This document shows, in pieces, positions 33,333-42,791 of a stretch of DNA of 64,000 nucleotides. The DNA lies in contig DEMN01000012.1 in the NCBI GenBank assembly GCA_002359215.1, forward strand, positions 124,001 to 188,000, given 5' to 3'. How positions within the stretch are numbered: position 1 is the first letter of the stretch; every line of letters starts with the position of its first letter. Below the pieces are notes generated by a model that worked only from the letters and a program-made list of their open reading frames with translations, made no database searches and had not been told where the DNA came from. The stretch comes from Flavobacteriales bacterium UBA2669 (GTDB lineage: Bacteria; Bacteroidota; Bacteroidia; Flavobacteriales_E; Vicingaceae). The position numbers and the translations under genes were made by a program.

Positions 33333-33674
33333 TGTATAATATATTTAAAATCGCTAGAAAAAATGTCACTCATCTACCATTCTCCATAAGCGAGAATATA
33401 TTAAACTAATGTAACGTAAACGGTGTTGATACAACTTCTCAATGATGAGTAGAAAGCTTCCGAGTAAGCAACTCAAAAGTAATAAAAAATATTCATAAAT
33501 GATACAGCCAAGAGTTTTTAGTTTCAAAAATTCAAAGAATGACTTTCTGAAAACTACTTTTTGTGTGATTAGGTTTTTAAATTAAGTACAACTTTTATAT
33601 ATGTATTGAAAACATCATACTTATTTCCCCAAAACATACAAAAAATACTTCAAAAACTTTTGAAAAATAACGCT
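33333..33674 (-). other. 342-base AT-rich intergenic region, no gene seen
   Basis: No open frame, tRNA or good promoter box was recognised. Near 33410-33436 the minus strand reads CACCGTTTACGTTACATTAG, similar to the end of the attC-like spacer (ACCGTTAGGTCTCATTAAG) that precedes the other accessory gene. It could be the upstream boundary of the 32520-33332 gene. Confidence 0.5.
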
Positions 33675-34985
33675 CTACAATTTTTCTTTAAATAAAAATT
33701 TCTTTTGTAGGGTTTGCTGCGGTTTGTAGGTGTAGTAAACAAAACCATCTTTAATTTTTATTTTAGATACAAATTGGTGCTGTAATTGAAAGGTGTCGGC
33801 TACTTTTCCTGTGTTGGTGTTGATGTGTTTCAATAAGTAATATCCTTGCTTTATAAATAAGGCATAAACCGTTCCGTTAAGCTCATCCATTAGCAATTGT
33901 TTTTTCCATTTGCCATTGTTTTTTTCTTGGTGGTAAGCTATGGTAATGCTATCTGTTAGCAAGGTGTCTTGTGTGTATTTCCAAATAAAATTATCGTAAT
34001 GGTCGAAAATCAGTAAGGTATCGTTATTTATAAATAAAGGAGCATAAACAGGGTCGTATAAAAAGTTGCGAGAAAATCCGGTCATCATAGCAGCAATATC
34101 GTGTTTGTCGTAATTTTTATAACGCTTAGCCATACGTTTGGCAAATTGTCGTTGGGCATTATTCAAATCATGGTATTCGTATAAATATTGCCATTCCATA
34201 TCATGATGAACTACCTCTCTTATCACACTTATAGAAGTATCTTGTGTGTTGTAAGCATAGTACTTAAATTTTGGGAAATCGCGCATAAAATCAGAGAAAA
34301 TAAGTGAGTTGCCGGTGCTGTCAACAATGGGTTTAATCATTTGGTAAAAATCTTCCAGGGGTAATTTATAAAGCGTGAAGTTATAGCCAATAATTTCTAT
34401 GCGATAAATGAGATCATTACAAATAAGGTTAATGTTCCCGAGGTAATCGGTGTAAAGTTCTTTTGGAGTGCAAGGAATAAAATGTGAAGCTAAAATTTCT
34501 TCATTTTCATCTACCAAATACAGTTTGCTGTCTTTATCAGGATTTTTTTCATAAGCAATAAAAACAAATTTATCTTGATGAAATTCGTAATCTAAAATAT
34601 TTATTTCTACACTTTTAAAAACAGGAATAGGTTCACTGCTACTGGTAATTTCTACAGGATTTAAAGCCACTACTTTTTGCTCTAAGGTGATGTTGAGGTA
34701 AATGCTATCGGTATTGTTGGTAATTACTTCGTAGTGGGTATTGTAAGAAGTATGCGAAATAACCAAGGTAGTAAATTGCTGATGTTGAAAACGAATTTCA
34801 AACTCGCCTTTGTTGTTTGTACGACTTATAATGTTTTGATGATGTACCTTAACGTGTACATTCTCTATGGCTTGTTGAGTGGTTTTATCAAGAATTTTTC
34901 CATTAACTTTTACTTGCTCTTGTGCAAACAAGGTCGCTATTGGTAGTGTAATAATGAAAATGAAAATTCGGATAAATAGCTTCAT
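33675..34985 (-). CDS. Exported protein with CarboxypepD_reg-like domain
   Basis: A 436-residue protein with a signal peptide (1-21, ending LFAQ). Residues about 24-108 are a carboxypeptidase-regulatory-like beta sandwich (VNGKILDKTTQQAIENVHV, SRTNNKGEFEIRF, ISHTSYNTH), as at the N-terminus of SusC/TonB-dependent receptors. The remaining ~320 residues have no plug or barrel features; they look like a beta-rich, possibly propeller-like domain (repeated YLVDENEE, LYDPVYAPLFINNDTLLIFD). It is therefore not a TonB receptor. A periplasmic or surface role is inferred; the partner is unknown. Confidence 0.7.
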   Translation of the reverse strand: MKLFIRIFIFIITLPIATLFAQEQVKVNGKILDKTTQQAIENVHVKVHHQNIISRTNNKGEFEIRFQHQQFTTLVISHTSYNTHYEVITNNTDSIYLNITLEQKVVALNPVEITSSSEPIPVFKSVEINILDYEFHQDKFVFIAYEKNPDKDSKLYLVDENEEILASHFIPCTPKELYTDYLGNINLICNDLIYRIEIIGYNFTLYKLPLEDFYQMIKPIVDSTGNSLIFSDFMRDFPKFKYYAYNTQDTSISVIREVVHHDMEWQYLYEYHDLNNAQRQFAKRMAKRYKNYDKHDIAAMMTGFSRNFLYDPVYAPLFINNDTLLIFDHYDNFIWKYTQDTLLTDSITIAYHQEKNNGKWKKQLLMDELNGTVYALFIKQGYYLLKHINTNTGKVADTFQLQHQFVSKIKIKDGFVYYTYKPQQTLQKKFLFKEKL

Positions 34986-35043
34986 ATATGCAATTTTACA
35001 TCAAAGTTGATGCAATTAAAAGCGAAATTCCATAAAATTAAAC

Positions 35044-35829
35044 TTAGTTTTTAGAAATCACACAATACATGGCAGTAGTAAAAAAATCTCTGAAGTGAGG
35101 AATATTCATTATTCCCGGTAGTATTCTGGTTTTTAGCTTAAATTTAATTTCATAGTTGGGGTTAACCATAAAATAGGTTTTCTTATCTATTTTATAATTA
35201 CAATTTTTTACAATTCTCTCAAATCTATTGATAGAAATTCCGGTATCTTTAATCTCAAGTAGGGAATTTATCGTTTGCTGGTTTTCACCAAACATTTTAA
35301 GCATGCCAACATACAAAAAATTGGGTAGTAAATGGAAATAAGGCAATTTACTAAGGTAGCGGCTTCTGCAAATTTGTTGATGTCCGCCAAAAGGCATACG
35401 CCAAGGAGGAAATGCGAAAAACACTATTCCTTTGGGAGATAAAAATTGTTTTAGGTTTTCTAAAAACACTTCCTGATTAGGAATGTGTTCAATGGTATCC
35501 CTCATAATAATCAAATCGAACTGGGGATAATTGGCAGGATTTACTTTGTAAATATCTTCGGCAATAAAAGTAGTAAGTTGTTTATTAGGATGATTTTTAA
35601 AAAACTTTTTAGCATTTTCTATTTTGTTTGCAGCAAGGTCGATTCCAATAGTTTTACAGCCTAAGTCTAAAAAAGGAAGTAAGTTGCCACCTTCGCCACA
35701 ACCAATTTCAGCAACAGTAGTTTCGGCAGTAATATCCATTAAGCCTTTTAAATAAGGAATAACATAGTTGGTAGTAGTAAAAACTTGTTCGTTAAAATAT
35801 CGTTCTCTATTTGTATGTCTATCGTGCAT
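35044..35829 (-). CDS. Class I SAM-dependent methyltransferase
   Basis: A 261-residue methyltransferase starting at ATG 35829 (MHDRHTNRERYFNEQVF). SAM motifs: VAEIGCGEGGNLLPFL, TIGIDLAANKIENAKKFF, and LIIMRDTIEHIPN (post I/II). The C-terminal half (FPPWRMPFGGHQQICRSRYL) matches methyltransferases found with glycan or lipid modification genes, but the substrate is not identifiable. The frame extends upstream to a TTG at 35850, which overlaps a promoter -7 box (35848-35855), so that start is excluded. Divergent from nth. Confidence 0.8.
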   Translation of the reverse strand: MHDRHTNRERYFNEQVFTTTNYVIPYLKGLMDITAETTVAEIGCGEGGNLLPFLDLGCKTIGIDLAANKIENAKKFFKNHPNKQLTTFIAEDIYKVNPANYPQFDLIIMRDTIEHIPNQEVFLENLKQFLSPKGIVFFAFPPWRMPFGGHQQICRSRYLSKLPYFHLLPNFLYVGMLKMFGENQQTINSLLEIKDTGISINRFERIVKNCNYKIDKKTYFMVNPNYEIKFKLKTRILPGIMNIPHFRDFFTTAMYCVISKN

Positions 35830-35847
35830 AATGACTAAAATGAGGCT

Positions 35848-35875
35848 CAAAAATAACTCAATTTATTAGATTCAA
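35848..35875 (-). promoter_or_regulatory. Promoter (TTG, 17 bases, TATTTTTG) of the methyltransferase gene
   Basis: On the minus strand TTG (35875-35873) and TATTTTTG (35855-35848) are 17 bases apart. The ATG at 35829 is 18 bases downstream of the box, giving a short leader. Confidence 0.6.
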
Positions 35876-35908
35876 TCTATTTTTTAGGAATAAATGTATG
35901 GAATAAAC

Positions 35909-35916
35909 TAATTTTG
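35909..35916 (+). promoter_or_regulatory. Promoter -7 box (TAATTTTG) immediately before nth
   Basis: TAATTTTG ends 5 bases before the nth ATG at 35922, so the transcript should start at or next to the start codon. A T run at 35881-35885 is 23 bases upstream. Confidence 0.5.
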
Positions 35917-35921
35917 TTTCC

Positions 35922-36560
35922 ATGACAATAAAAGAACGCTACCAACATTTTATAGACTACTTTAGTAAACATCAGCCTATTGCCGAAACGGAGTTGAACT
36001 ATAGTAATCCTTATGAATTATTAGTAGCGGTAATACTTTCGGCACAATGTACCGATAAGCGAGTAAACATCGTTACAAAAGATTTGTTTGAGCGTTTTCC
36101 TAATGCCAATGAGTTGGCTATTGCCGATGTAGATGAAGTTTTTGAATACATAAGAAGTATAAGTTATCCAAATAATAAAGCGAAACACATTGTAGGGATG
36201 GCTAAGATATTGGTGAATGATTTTAAGAATGTTGTCCCATCAGATATAGATGAGTTGCAAAAAATGCCTGGAGTAGGCAGAAAAACAGCTAATGTTATTG
36301 CCAGTGTTATTTATAATAAACCAACTATGGCGGTAGATACACATGTTTTTAGAGTTGCTGAAAGGTTAGGATTAACAACAAATGCTAAAACACCATTAGC
36401 AGCCGAAAAACAATTGGTTAAATATTTGCCTGAAGAAGTTATTCCCATTGCTCACCATTGGTTAATTCTGCACGGAAGATACATTTGTGTTGCACGTAAA
36501 CCCAAGTGTGATAAATGCGAAATCACTCATTTTTGCAAGTATTATAGTAAGTTAAAATAA
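35922..36560 (+). CDS. nth: Endonuclease III
   Basis: A 212-residue DNA glycosylase/AP lyase that removes oxidised pyrimidines. It has the helix-hairpin-helix LQKMPGVGRKTANVI with the catalytic Lys, the catalytic Asp in AVDTHVFRV, and a complete [4Fe-4S] motif C-x6-C-x2-C-x5-C (CVARKPKCDKCEITHFC). Length is normal. It is transcribed alone, divergent from the methyltransferase gene, with a promoter box 5 bases from the start codon. Confidence 0.96.
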   Translation: MTIKERYQHFIDYFSKHQPIAETELNYSNPYELLVAVILSAQCTDKRVNIVTKDLFERFPNANELAIADVDEVFEYIRSISYPNNKAKHIVGMAKILVNDFKNVVPSDIDELQKMPGVGRKTANVIASVIYNKPTMAVDTHVFRVAERLGLTTNAKTPLAAEKQLVKYLPEEVIPIAHHWLILHGRYICVARKPKCDKCEITHFCKYYSKLK

Positions 36561-36770
36561 AATTAGAGACTGATAATCATAAGTGAGAAGACTGAAGTTT
36601 GAAATTAAACAATAGGTAAACTAAACTCATAAACTTTTAGTCTATTAAACTAAACTTCCAAACCACTTATAATAAAATTTAACCATTGATGTATTTTGTG
36701 ATAAATGAAGTAGGAATAATTCTTATTTTCGCTGAATAGATTATTAATATTAATGAATAACAACTATACT

Positions 36771-38090
36771 ATGAAGAAAATTTTAATATCAACAGCCCTG
36801 TGTCTAGCAGTTATTACTGGAGCTAATGCTCAGGCAAACAAAATTAAATTTGAGCAATTTAAGCTAGATAATGGCTTAAATGTGATTTTACATCAAGACA
36901 AATCAACACCAATTGTTGCAGTTACTGTTTTATATCATGTAGGTTCTAAAAATGAAGATCCTAACAGAACAGGTTTTGCTCACTTTTTTGAACATTTATT
37001 GTTTGAAGGTTCTGAAAACATTGGCAGAGGAGAATATATGAAAATGGTAAGTTCTAACGGAGGTATTTTAAATGCTAATACTTCTTTTGATAGAACTTTT
37101 TACTTTGAAATATTGCCTTCTAACCAATTAGAATTGGGCTTATGGATGGAAGCGGAAAGAATGTTACATGCTAAAATTGATGAAACAGGTGTGGAAACAC
37201 AAAGAGAAGTAGTAAAAGAAGAGTACAGACAATCTTTTGAAAACAGACCTTATGGTTCTTTTTTAATGGAAATGTTTGGAAGAGCTTTTGAAGAACATCC
37301 TTACCAATGGGTGCCAATAGGCTCGTTAGAACATTTAAATCAAGCAAAAATTGAAGAATTTAGAGACTTTTACAAAACGTGGTATGTACCAAACAATGCT
37401 ACCTTATCTATTGCTGGAGATTTTGATATTAAACAAGCGAAACAATGGATAAACAAATATTTTGCTGGTATTCCTAAAGGAACAAAAAAGATTGAAAGAC
37501 CAACAATTGTAGAGCCAATTAAAAATAAAGAAATTAGAGACACTGTTTATGATAATATTCAGTTGCCAGCAGTAATGATGGGTTACCATACACCTGCACA
37601 AGGAACACCTGATGCTTATGCAGTAGAAATGTTAGCTCAAATTCTTTCTCAAGGAAATAGCTCTAGAATGCAAAAAAGCATAGTTGATGAACAACAAAAA
37701 GCTTTGTTTGTAGGAGCTTTCCCTTTCCCAACTGAAGATCCAGGATTATCATTAATGTTTGGAATAGCCAATATGGGTGTTGCAATAGATGAGTTGGAAG
37801 CAGCTATTGATAAAGAAGTTGAAAAAGTGCAGAATGAATTAATTTCTGAAGAAGAATTTCAAAAAATGAAAAACCAAATTGAAAGCGATATGGTTTCTAA
37901 AAATGCAAAAGTGGAAGGAATTGCTGAAAATTTAGCTAATTATCATGTATATTATGGCGATGCCAACTTAATCAATACAGAAATTGACAGGTACATGAAA
38001 GTAACACGTGAAGATTTAAAACGTGTAGCTAACAAATATTTCAGAAAAGATAATAGAGTGGTTTTACATTATTTACCTAAAGAAAAATAA
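36771..38090 (+). CDS. M16 family zinc peptidase, catalytic subunit
   Basis: A 439-residue protein from ATG 36771 (MKKILISTALCLAV, signal peptide ending ANAQ). An in-frame ATG at 36753 would add 6 residues before the signal peptide and is less likely. The inverted zinc motif HFFEH is at 71-75, with the downstream metal Glu region VVKEEYRQ, so it should be active. M16 peptidases cut short peptides in a clamshell made of two homologous halves; here the partner half is the next gene, 47 bases on, which lacks the zinc motif. Predicted to be periplasmic. Confidence 0.92.
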   Translation: MKKILISTALCLAVITGANAQANKIKFEQFKLDNGLNVILHQDKSTPIVAVTVLYHVGSKNEDPNRTGFAHFFEHLLFEGSENIGRGEYMKMVSSNGGILNANTSFDRTFYFEILPSNQLELGLWMEAERMLHAKIDETGVETQREVVKEEYRQSFENRPYGSFLMEMFGRAFEEHPYQWVPIGSLEHLNQAKIEEFRDFYKTWYVPNNATLSIAGDFDIKQAKQWINKYFAGIPKGTKKIERPTIVEPIKNKEIRDTVYDNIQLPAVMMGYHTPAQGTPDAYAVEMLAQILSQGNSSRMQKSIVDEQQKALFVGAFPFPTEDPGLSLMFGIANMGVAIDELEAAIDKEVEKVQNELISEEEFQKMKNQIESDMVSKNAKVEGIAENLANYHVYYGDANLINTEIDRYMKVTREDLKRVANKYFRKDNRVVLHYLPKEK

Positions 38091-38137
38091 TTAATAGCTA
38101 AAATCATTAACTAATCAAAACAATTAAAAAGATAGAC

Positions 38138-40234
38138 ATGAAAAAATTAAGCATATATATTTTATCATTAACAATGATTACTGGTGCTTTTGCACAGAAA
38201 CTAGACAGAAGCAAAGTACCTGCTCCTGCTCCTGCACCAAAAATTAATTTAAACCAACCAGCAACATTTACTTTACCAAACGGATTAAAAGTATTTGTGG
38301 TTGAAAATCATAAATTACCTAAAGTGGCTTTTTCATTAAGCTTAGATGTTGACCCTGTTTTAGAAGGTGACATGAAAGGTTATGTTGACATTACCGGACA
38401 GTTGTTAGAAAGAGGAACAACCAACAGAACTAAGCAACAATTAGATGAAGAAATCGATTTTATTGGTGCTACATTAAGCACTTCTGCGAATGGTGTTTAT
38501 GCTTCATCACTAAAAAAACATCAAGCTAAAATTTTAGAAATTCTTTCTGATGTGGTGCTAAATTCAGACTTTAAACAAGAAGAATTGGATAAACTTAAAA
38601 AGCAAACCATTTCAGGAATTGCATCATCTAAAGATGATCCGGATGCTATTGCAGCAAATGTTAGATCGGTACTAGTTTATGGTAAAAAACATCCTTACGG
38701 AGAAATTACTACAGAAGAAACAGTTGAAAACGTTACCTTAGAAGCTTGTAAAAATTATTACAAAACGTATTTCAGACCAAATGTTTCTTACTTAGCAGTT
38801 GTTGGAGATGTAAGCGTTAAAGAAATTCAACCATTAATTGAAAAGTATTTTGCATCTTGGGAAAAATCGGATGTGCCTGTAAATAAATACAAAATGCCTA
38901 CTGCACCAAAACAAACAGAAGTGGCTTTTGTACATAAAGAAGGAGCTTCTCAGTCGGTAATTAACATTACTTATCCGGTAAACCTTAAAAAAAGCAATCC
39001 AGATGTTGTTAAAACAAGAATTCTTAATTCTATTTTAGGCGGAAGTGCAACAGCAAGGTTGTTTATGAACTTAAGAGAGAAACATGGTTATACTTATGGT
39101 GCTTACTCTACGTTAAGTGCAGATGAATTAGTGGGTTATTTTAATGCTAATGCTAAAGTGAGAAATGATGTTACTGACAGTGCTTTAACTCAGTTTATGG
39201 TAGAGTTGAATAGAATTGCCGATGAAAAAGTGTCAGCAGAAGAGTTGCAAGGAATGAAAAACTACGCATCAGGAATTTTTGCATATACTTTACAAGATCC
39301 GCAGACAATTGCTCGTTTTGCCATAGAAACTGAAAAGTATAAATTACCTGCAGATTATTACGCTACTTATATGGAGCAAATTGCAGCCGTAACTATTGAT
39401 GATGTAAAAGAAATGGCTGAAAAATATATCACTCCAAACAATGCTATTATTTTAGTGGTTGGAAACAAAAAAATTGCTGACAAGCTTGTTGAGTTTGATG
39501 CTAATCAGAAAATTAATTATTATGATATTTATGGAAACGATTATGTTGAAGCATTAAAACCTGCTCCGGAAGGTGTAACTGCTGAAACAGTTATGAATAA
39601 ATACATAGAAGCAAAATATGGTGTTGCTAAAGGTAAAGCGCTAGACAAAAAATTAAAGAAAATTAAAGATATTACGGTAAGAATGGATGCTACTATTCAA
39701 GGACAATCTATTAATGTTACTCGCTACCAAAAAGCTCCAAATAAGTTTGCTAATGCAATTACTATGGGAACAATGGTAGTTCAAAAACAAGCATTTAATG
39801 GAACTATAGGAAAATCTTCTGGTATGCAAGGTAGTAAAGATATTACAGGAGATGATTTAGAGGATTTGAAATTAAGTTCTATTATGTTTTTAGATGCTAA
39901 ATATGCTGACCATGGAATTACTTACGAATTATTAGGTATTGAACCAATTAATGGTAAAGATGCTTATAAAATGGTTCAAACTAAACCAAATGGAGATACA
40001 GAAACGGAATGGTTTAATGTAGCTTCAGGTTTAAAAGTAAAATCTATGTCTGTTCAAGAAAATGACGAAATGCCTGAACCAATTACAGTTATTTCTGAAC
40101 TTTCTGACTATAAAGAAGTAAACGGAATTATGTTTGCTCATAAAACTAAACAATCTTTTGGACCACAAACCTTAGATATGACTGTTACAGCTATTGAAAT
40201 AAATACTAAATTAGGTGATGAAGTATTCGAATAA
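38138..40234 (+). CDS. M16 family peptidase-like partner, inactive, with C-terminal extension
   Basis: A 698-residue exported protein (signal peptide 1-19, ending AFAQ). Residues ~30-470 are an M16 domain pair, but the position of the HxxEH motif reads GQLLERGT, so it cannot bind zinc in the usual way. The substrate-binding motif LREKHGYTYGAYS is kept. This is the pattern of the non-catalytic half of heterodimeric M16 proteases. Residues ~490-698 are an additional domain (LKKIKDITVRMDATIQGQSI, YELLGIEPINGKDAYKMVQT) resembling outer-membrane lipoprotein-sorting folds. It forms an operon with the catalytic subunit and ends at a terminator. Confidence 0.88.
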   Translation: MKKLSIYILSLTMITGAFAQKLDRSKVPAPAPAPKINLNQPATFTLPNGLKVFVVENHKLPKVAFSLSLDVDPVLEGDMKGYVDITGQLLERGTTNRTKQQLDEEIDFIGATLSTSANGVYASSLKKHQAKILEILSDVVLNSDFKQEELDKLKKQTISGIASSKDDPDAIAANVRSVLVYGKKHPYGEITTEETVENVTLEACKNYYKTYFRPNVSYLAVVGDVSVKEIQPLIEKYFASWEKSDVPVNKYKMPTAPKQTEVAFVHKEGASQSVINITYPVNLKKSNPDVVKTRILNSILGGSATARLFMNLREKHGYTYGAYSTLSADELVGYFNANAKVRNDVTDSALTQFMVELNRIADEKVSAEELQGMKNYASGIFAYTLQDPQTIARFAIETEKYKLPADYYATYMEQIAAVTIDDVKEMAEKYITPNNAIILVVGNKKIADKLVEFDANQKINYYDIYGNDYVEALKPAPEGVTAETVMNKYIEAKYGVAKGKALDKKLKKIKDITVRMDATIQGQSINVTRYQKAPNKFANAITMGTMVVQKQAFNGTIGKSSGMQGSKDITGDDLEDLKLSSIMFLDAKYADHGITYELLGIEPINGKDAYKMVQTKPNGDTETEWFNVASGLKVKSMSVQENDEMPEPITVISELSDYKEVNGIMFAHKTKQSFGPQTLDMTVTAIEINTKLGDEVFE

Positions 40235-40264
40235 TAAATAGTTCAAATAACATCAAATAGTATA

Positions 40265-40294
40265 AAAATTCCCATAATTTTATGGGAATTTTTT
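40265..40294 (+). terminator. Terminator after the M16 operon
   Basis: AAAATTCCCAT (40265-40275) pairs with ATGGGAATTTT (40282-40292), 6-base loop, followed by T bases. It separates the M16 genes from sanA. Confidence 0.8.
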
Positions 40295-40316
40295 ATGCCT
40301 GTTAAATTAAATTTTA

Positions 40317-40970
40317 ATGCGAATTACAAGAAGGAAGGTTGTAGGTTTTTTTATTATAAGTGTTGTTGCTTTGGTGTTGTTAGTAACCTTTAGCAATATC
40401 GTAATTATTACTTCTACAAAAGCGGCTATTCATCATCAGGTAGAAGGTTTTCCAGAGGATTATCCTGTTGCTTTATTACTTGGTACAAGTGAATATACCA
40501 TTAAAGGAAGGACAAATTTGTTTTTTAAATACCGCATTGAAGCTGCTGCAGCACTTTATCACAATAAAAAAATAAAACACATTATTGTAAGTGGAGATAA
40601 TAGTTTGTTGGAATATAACGAACCACGACAAATGTTTAAAGCCCTAGTGAAATTAGGCATTCCTGATAGTGTCATTACGTTAGATTTTGCAGGTTTCAGA
40701 ACCTTAGATTCTGTGGTTAGGTGTAAAGAAGTTTTCGGGCAAAATAATTTTGTCATTATCTCTCAGCGTTTCCATGTAGAAAGAGCTTTGTTTATCGCCA
40801 ATAAGTTTAATATTAATGCGATTGCCTATGCTGCCCAAAATCCACCTGAAAAATATGCTTTTAAAACTCAATTGAGAGAGTATTTGGCTAAAACACTTGC
40901 GGTAATAGATGTATATATTCTTAACACTAAGCCTAAGTTTTTAGGAGAAAAAGAAAATGTTTCTTTTTAA
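40317..40970 (+). CDS. sanA: SanA-like DUF218 envelope protein
   Basis: A 217-residue protein with one N-terminal membrane helix (10-30) and a DUF218 domain: VALLLGTSEYTIKGRTNLFF, HIIVSGDNSLLEYNEP, and TLDSVVRCKEVFGQNNFVIISQ. SanA in enterobacteria affects vancomycin exclusion at high temperature; biochemistry unknown. The Gly/Ser/Asp residues of the DUF218 core are present. It lies 22 bases after the M16 terminator and converges with the methyltransferase gene, with stop codons only 3 bases apart. Confidence 0.82.
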   Translation: MRITRRKVVGFFIISVVALVLLVTFSNIVIITSTKAAIHHQVEGFPEDYPVALLLGTSEYTIKGRTNLFFKYRIEAAAALYHNKKIKHIIVSGDNSLLEYNEPRQMFKALVKLGIPDSVITLDFAGFRTLDSVVRCKEVFGQNNFVIISQRFHVERALFIANKFNINAIAYAAQNPPEKYAFKTQLREYLAKTLAVIDVYILNTKPKFLGEKENVSF

Positions 40971-40973
40971 GAA

Positions 40974-41759
40974 TTAATACCTCAATACAAAATTTTCCTT
41001 ACTCAAATCTGTGTTGAACAACACAATCCCAAAAGCAAATACATCAATGGTAGTAGTAACTTTAGGATGTTTTTTTATTTCTTCCCAAGCAGCTTTCATT
41101 TCATCCGACCAATAAATATCATCGAAAATAAAAACACTTTTAACAGAAGCCTTTTCTACACACATATTAAAATAGGACAGCGTAGCAGTTTTTGTATGGT
41201 TGCCATCAAAATAGACAAAGTCTAAAACAGTATGTTGGGAAATGATATTTGGTAACGCATTTTCAAAACTATCATTGTAGATTTTAATGTTGTTGTAGCC
41301 TATTTTCTTAAAATTTATTTTGGCAATTTTAGTGATGTTGGGACAACCCTCAATGGTGTGTACCTTACATTTTGAGTTGTGAGCAGCCAAATACATGGTA
41401 CTGATTCCAACCGATGTACCTATTTCTATAATAGATGATGGTTTAAACCTATTGGCTAATCGAAATAATAACTGTCCGTATTTTGCAGGTTTAGAGGAAA
41501 ACTTAGTGATGTTGGCAATTCTTCTTTCTGTTGATGAATGAACTTTTGAACCCGCTCCCAAATCAGTTACCTTAATTTTTTGTTTACTCAGCAAAAGCAT
41601 CGCTCTTATAGATTCAATATCATCGAAACAATAATATTTTTGATCATCTTTAATAATCTGAGTATAGAGCTCAAAAACAAATGGAGACTGAATACCATGC
41701 TCATTCTTAGATTTTAAGAGAAAGCCAAGGTAGTTAAAAAGTAACTTCAGTTTGTTCAT
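40974..41759 (-). CDS. Class I SAM-dependent O-methyltransferase-like protein
   Basis: A 261-residue protein with a SAM site IIEIGTSVGISTMYLAAH, strand 2 VHTIEGCPNITKIAK, and DFVYFDGNHTKTATL, typical of catechol/caffeoyl-CoA O-methyltransferase-like folds. The first 90 residues (NEHGIQSPFVFELY, KVTDLGAGSKVHSS) match a conserved Bacteroidota family of unknown substrate. It stands alone on the minus strand. The class is clear; function is not. Confidence 0.8.
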   Translation of the reverse strand: MNKLKLLFNYLGFLLKSKNEHGIQSPFVFELYTQIIKDDQKYYCFDDIESIRAMLLLSKQKIKVTDLGAGSKVHSSTERRIANITKFSSKPAKYGQLLFRLANRFKPSSIIEIGTSVGISTMYLAAHNSKCKVHTIEGCPNITKIAKINFKKIGYNNIKIYNDSFENALPNIISQHTVLDFVYFDGNHTKTATLSYFNMCVEKASVKSVFIFDDIYWSDEMKAAWEEIKKHPKVTTTIDVFAFGIVLFNTDLSKENFVLRY

Positions 41760-41973
41760 GCTTCAAAATTATACAATATCTATTGGTAACAATGGTTTTG
41801 AGTAAGAAAATACGGTTTTTAGATTTAAGATTTGAAGTTTGATGTTTAGCGTTTAACCACTAACTATTTTTTGTGCCCTTGCGTCTTTGCGAGAGAGTTA
41901 AATGTAAACATAAAATAGTAGAGCGATTAAAAATAAATTCATAGATTTGAACATCAAATTTTAAAAATCAAAC

Positions 41974-42690
41974 ATGAACATCGCAATAATAGGCTACGGC
42001 AAAATGGGACAAGTAATTGAAAGAATTGCTTTAGAAAGAGGACATCAGGTAACATTAAAAATTACGGTGGATAATGCAGCAGATTTAAACCCTGAAAATT
42101 TAAAAGATGTTGATGTAGCTATTGAGTTTACTACACCTGAAAATGCAGTTAAATCTATTTTCATTTGTTTGGAAAATCAAGTGCCTATTGTGGTTGGAAC
42201 AACAGGTTGGTATCATCAGTTTGATGAGGTAAAACAAAAATGTGCAGCACATCAAGGGACATTATTATACGCCACCAATTGCAGTGTGGGTGTTAATTTA
42301 TTTTTTAAATTGAATGAGCAGTTAGCAAAGTTGATGAATAATCACCCTGATTATGAAGTGAAAATGGACGAAGTGCATCATACGCAAAAATTGGATGTTC
42401 CTAGTGGTACGGCAATTACGTTGGCAGAAGGTATTATTACTAATTTAGACGCTAAAACAAAGTGGGGAATACAGCCATCAGCAGATAAAAGTGAGTTGTT
42501 TATTGAAGCTCACAGAATTGAAAATGTTCCCGGAACCCATCAAGTAACGTATTCCTCTAGTATAGATGATATTGAAATAAAACATACTGCTCACAACAGA
42601 GAAGGTTTTGCTCAAGGTGCAGTAATAGCGGCTGAATTTATTCATAATAAGAAAGGAATATACACTATGCAAGATGCATTATTTGGTTAA
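41974..42690 (+). CDS. dapB: 4-hydroxy-tetrahydrodipicolinate reductase
   Basis: A 238-residue lysine/diaminopimelate pathway enzyme. It has the NAD(P)-binding IAIIGYGKMGQVIE, the nucleotide-site VGTTGW, YATNCSVGVNLFF, the catalytic DEVHHTQKLDVPSGTA (His-His and Lys), and AHNREGFAQGAV. Length is on the short side of normal, as in Bacteroidota. The 214 bases upstream contain decayed intergenic repeat sequence (for example TTGTGCCCTTGCGTCTTTGC at 41871-41890). A two-hairpin repeat lies about 100 bases downstream. Confidence 0.95.
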   Translation: MNIAIIGYGKMGQVIERIALERGHQVTLKITVDNAADLNPENLKDVDVAIEFTTPENAVKSIFICLENQVPIVVGTTGWYHQFDEVKQKCAAHQGTLLYATNCSVGVNLFFKLNEQLAKLMNNHPDYEVKMDEVHHTQKLDVPSGTAITLAEGIITNLDAKTKWGIQPSADKSELFIEAHRIENVPGTHQVTYSSSIDDIEIKHTAHNREGFAQGAVIAAEFIHNKKGIYTMQDALFG

Positions 42691-42791
42691 CGTCTGTTTA
42701 TAATGTCCGATTTATTCGTTACTCTTGTTTTCAAAATCAGTTATTTACGAAAGTAAACTCCTGAATTTCAAAACTGCGAAAGCCTCGAATA

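Noticed and set aside
41871..41899. TTGTGCCCTTGCGTCTTTGC word upstream of dapB as a regulatory site.
   Set aside because: It looks like worn intergenic repeat debris common in such genomes; no symmetry or second copy in the window supports a function.
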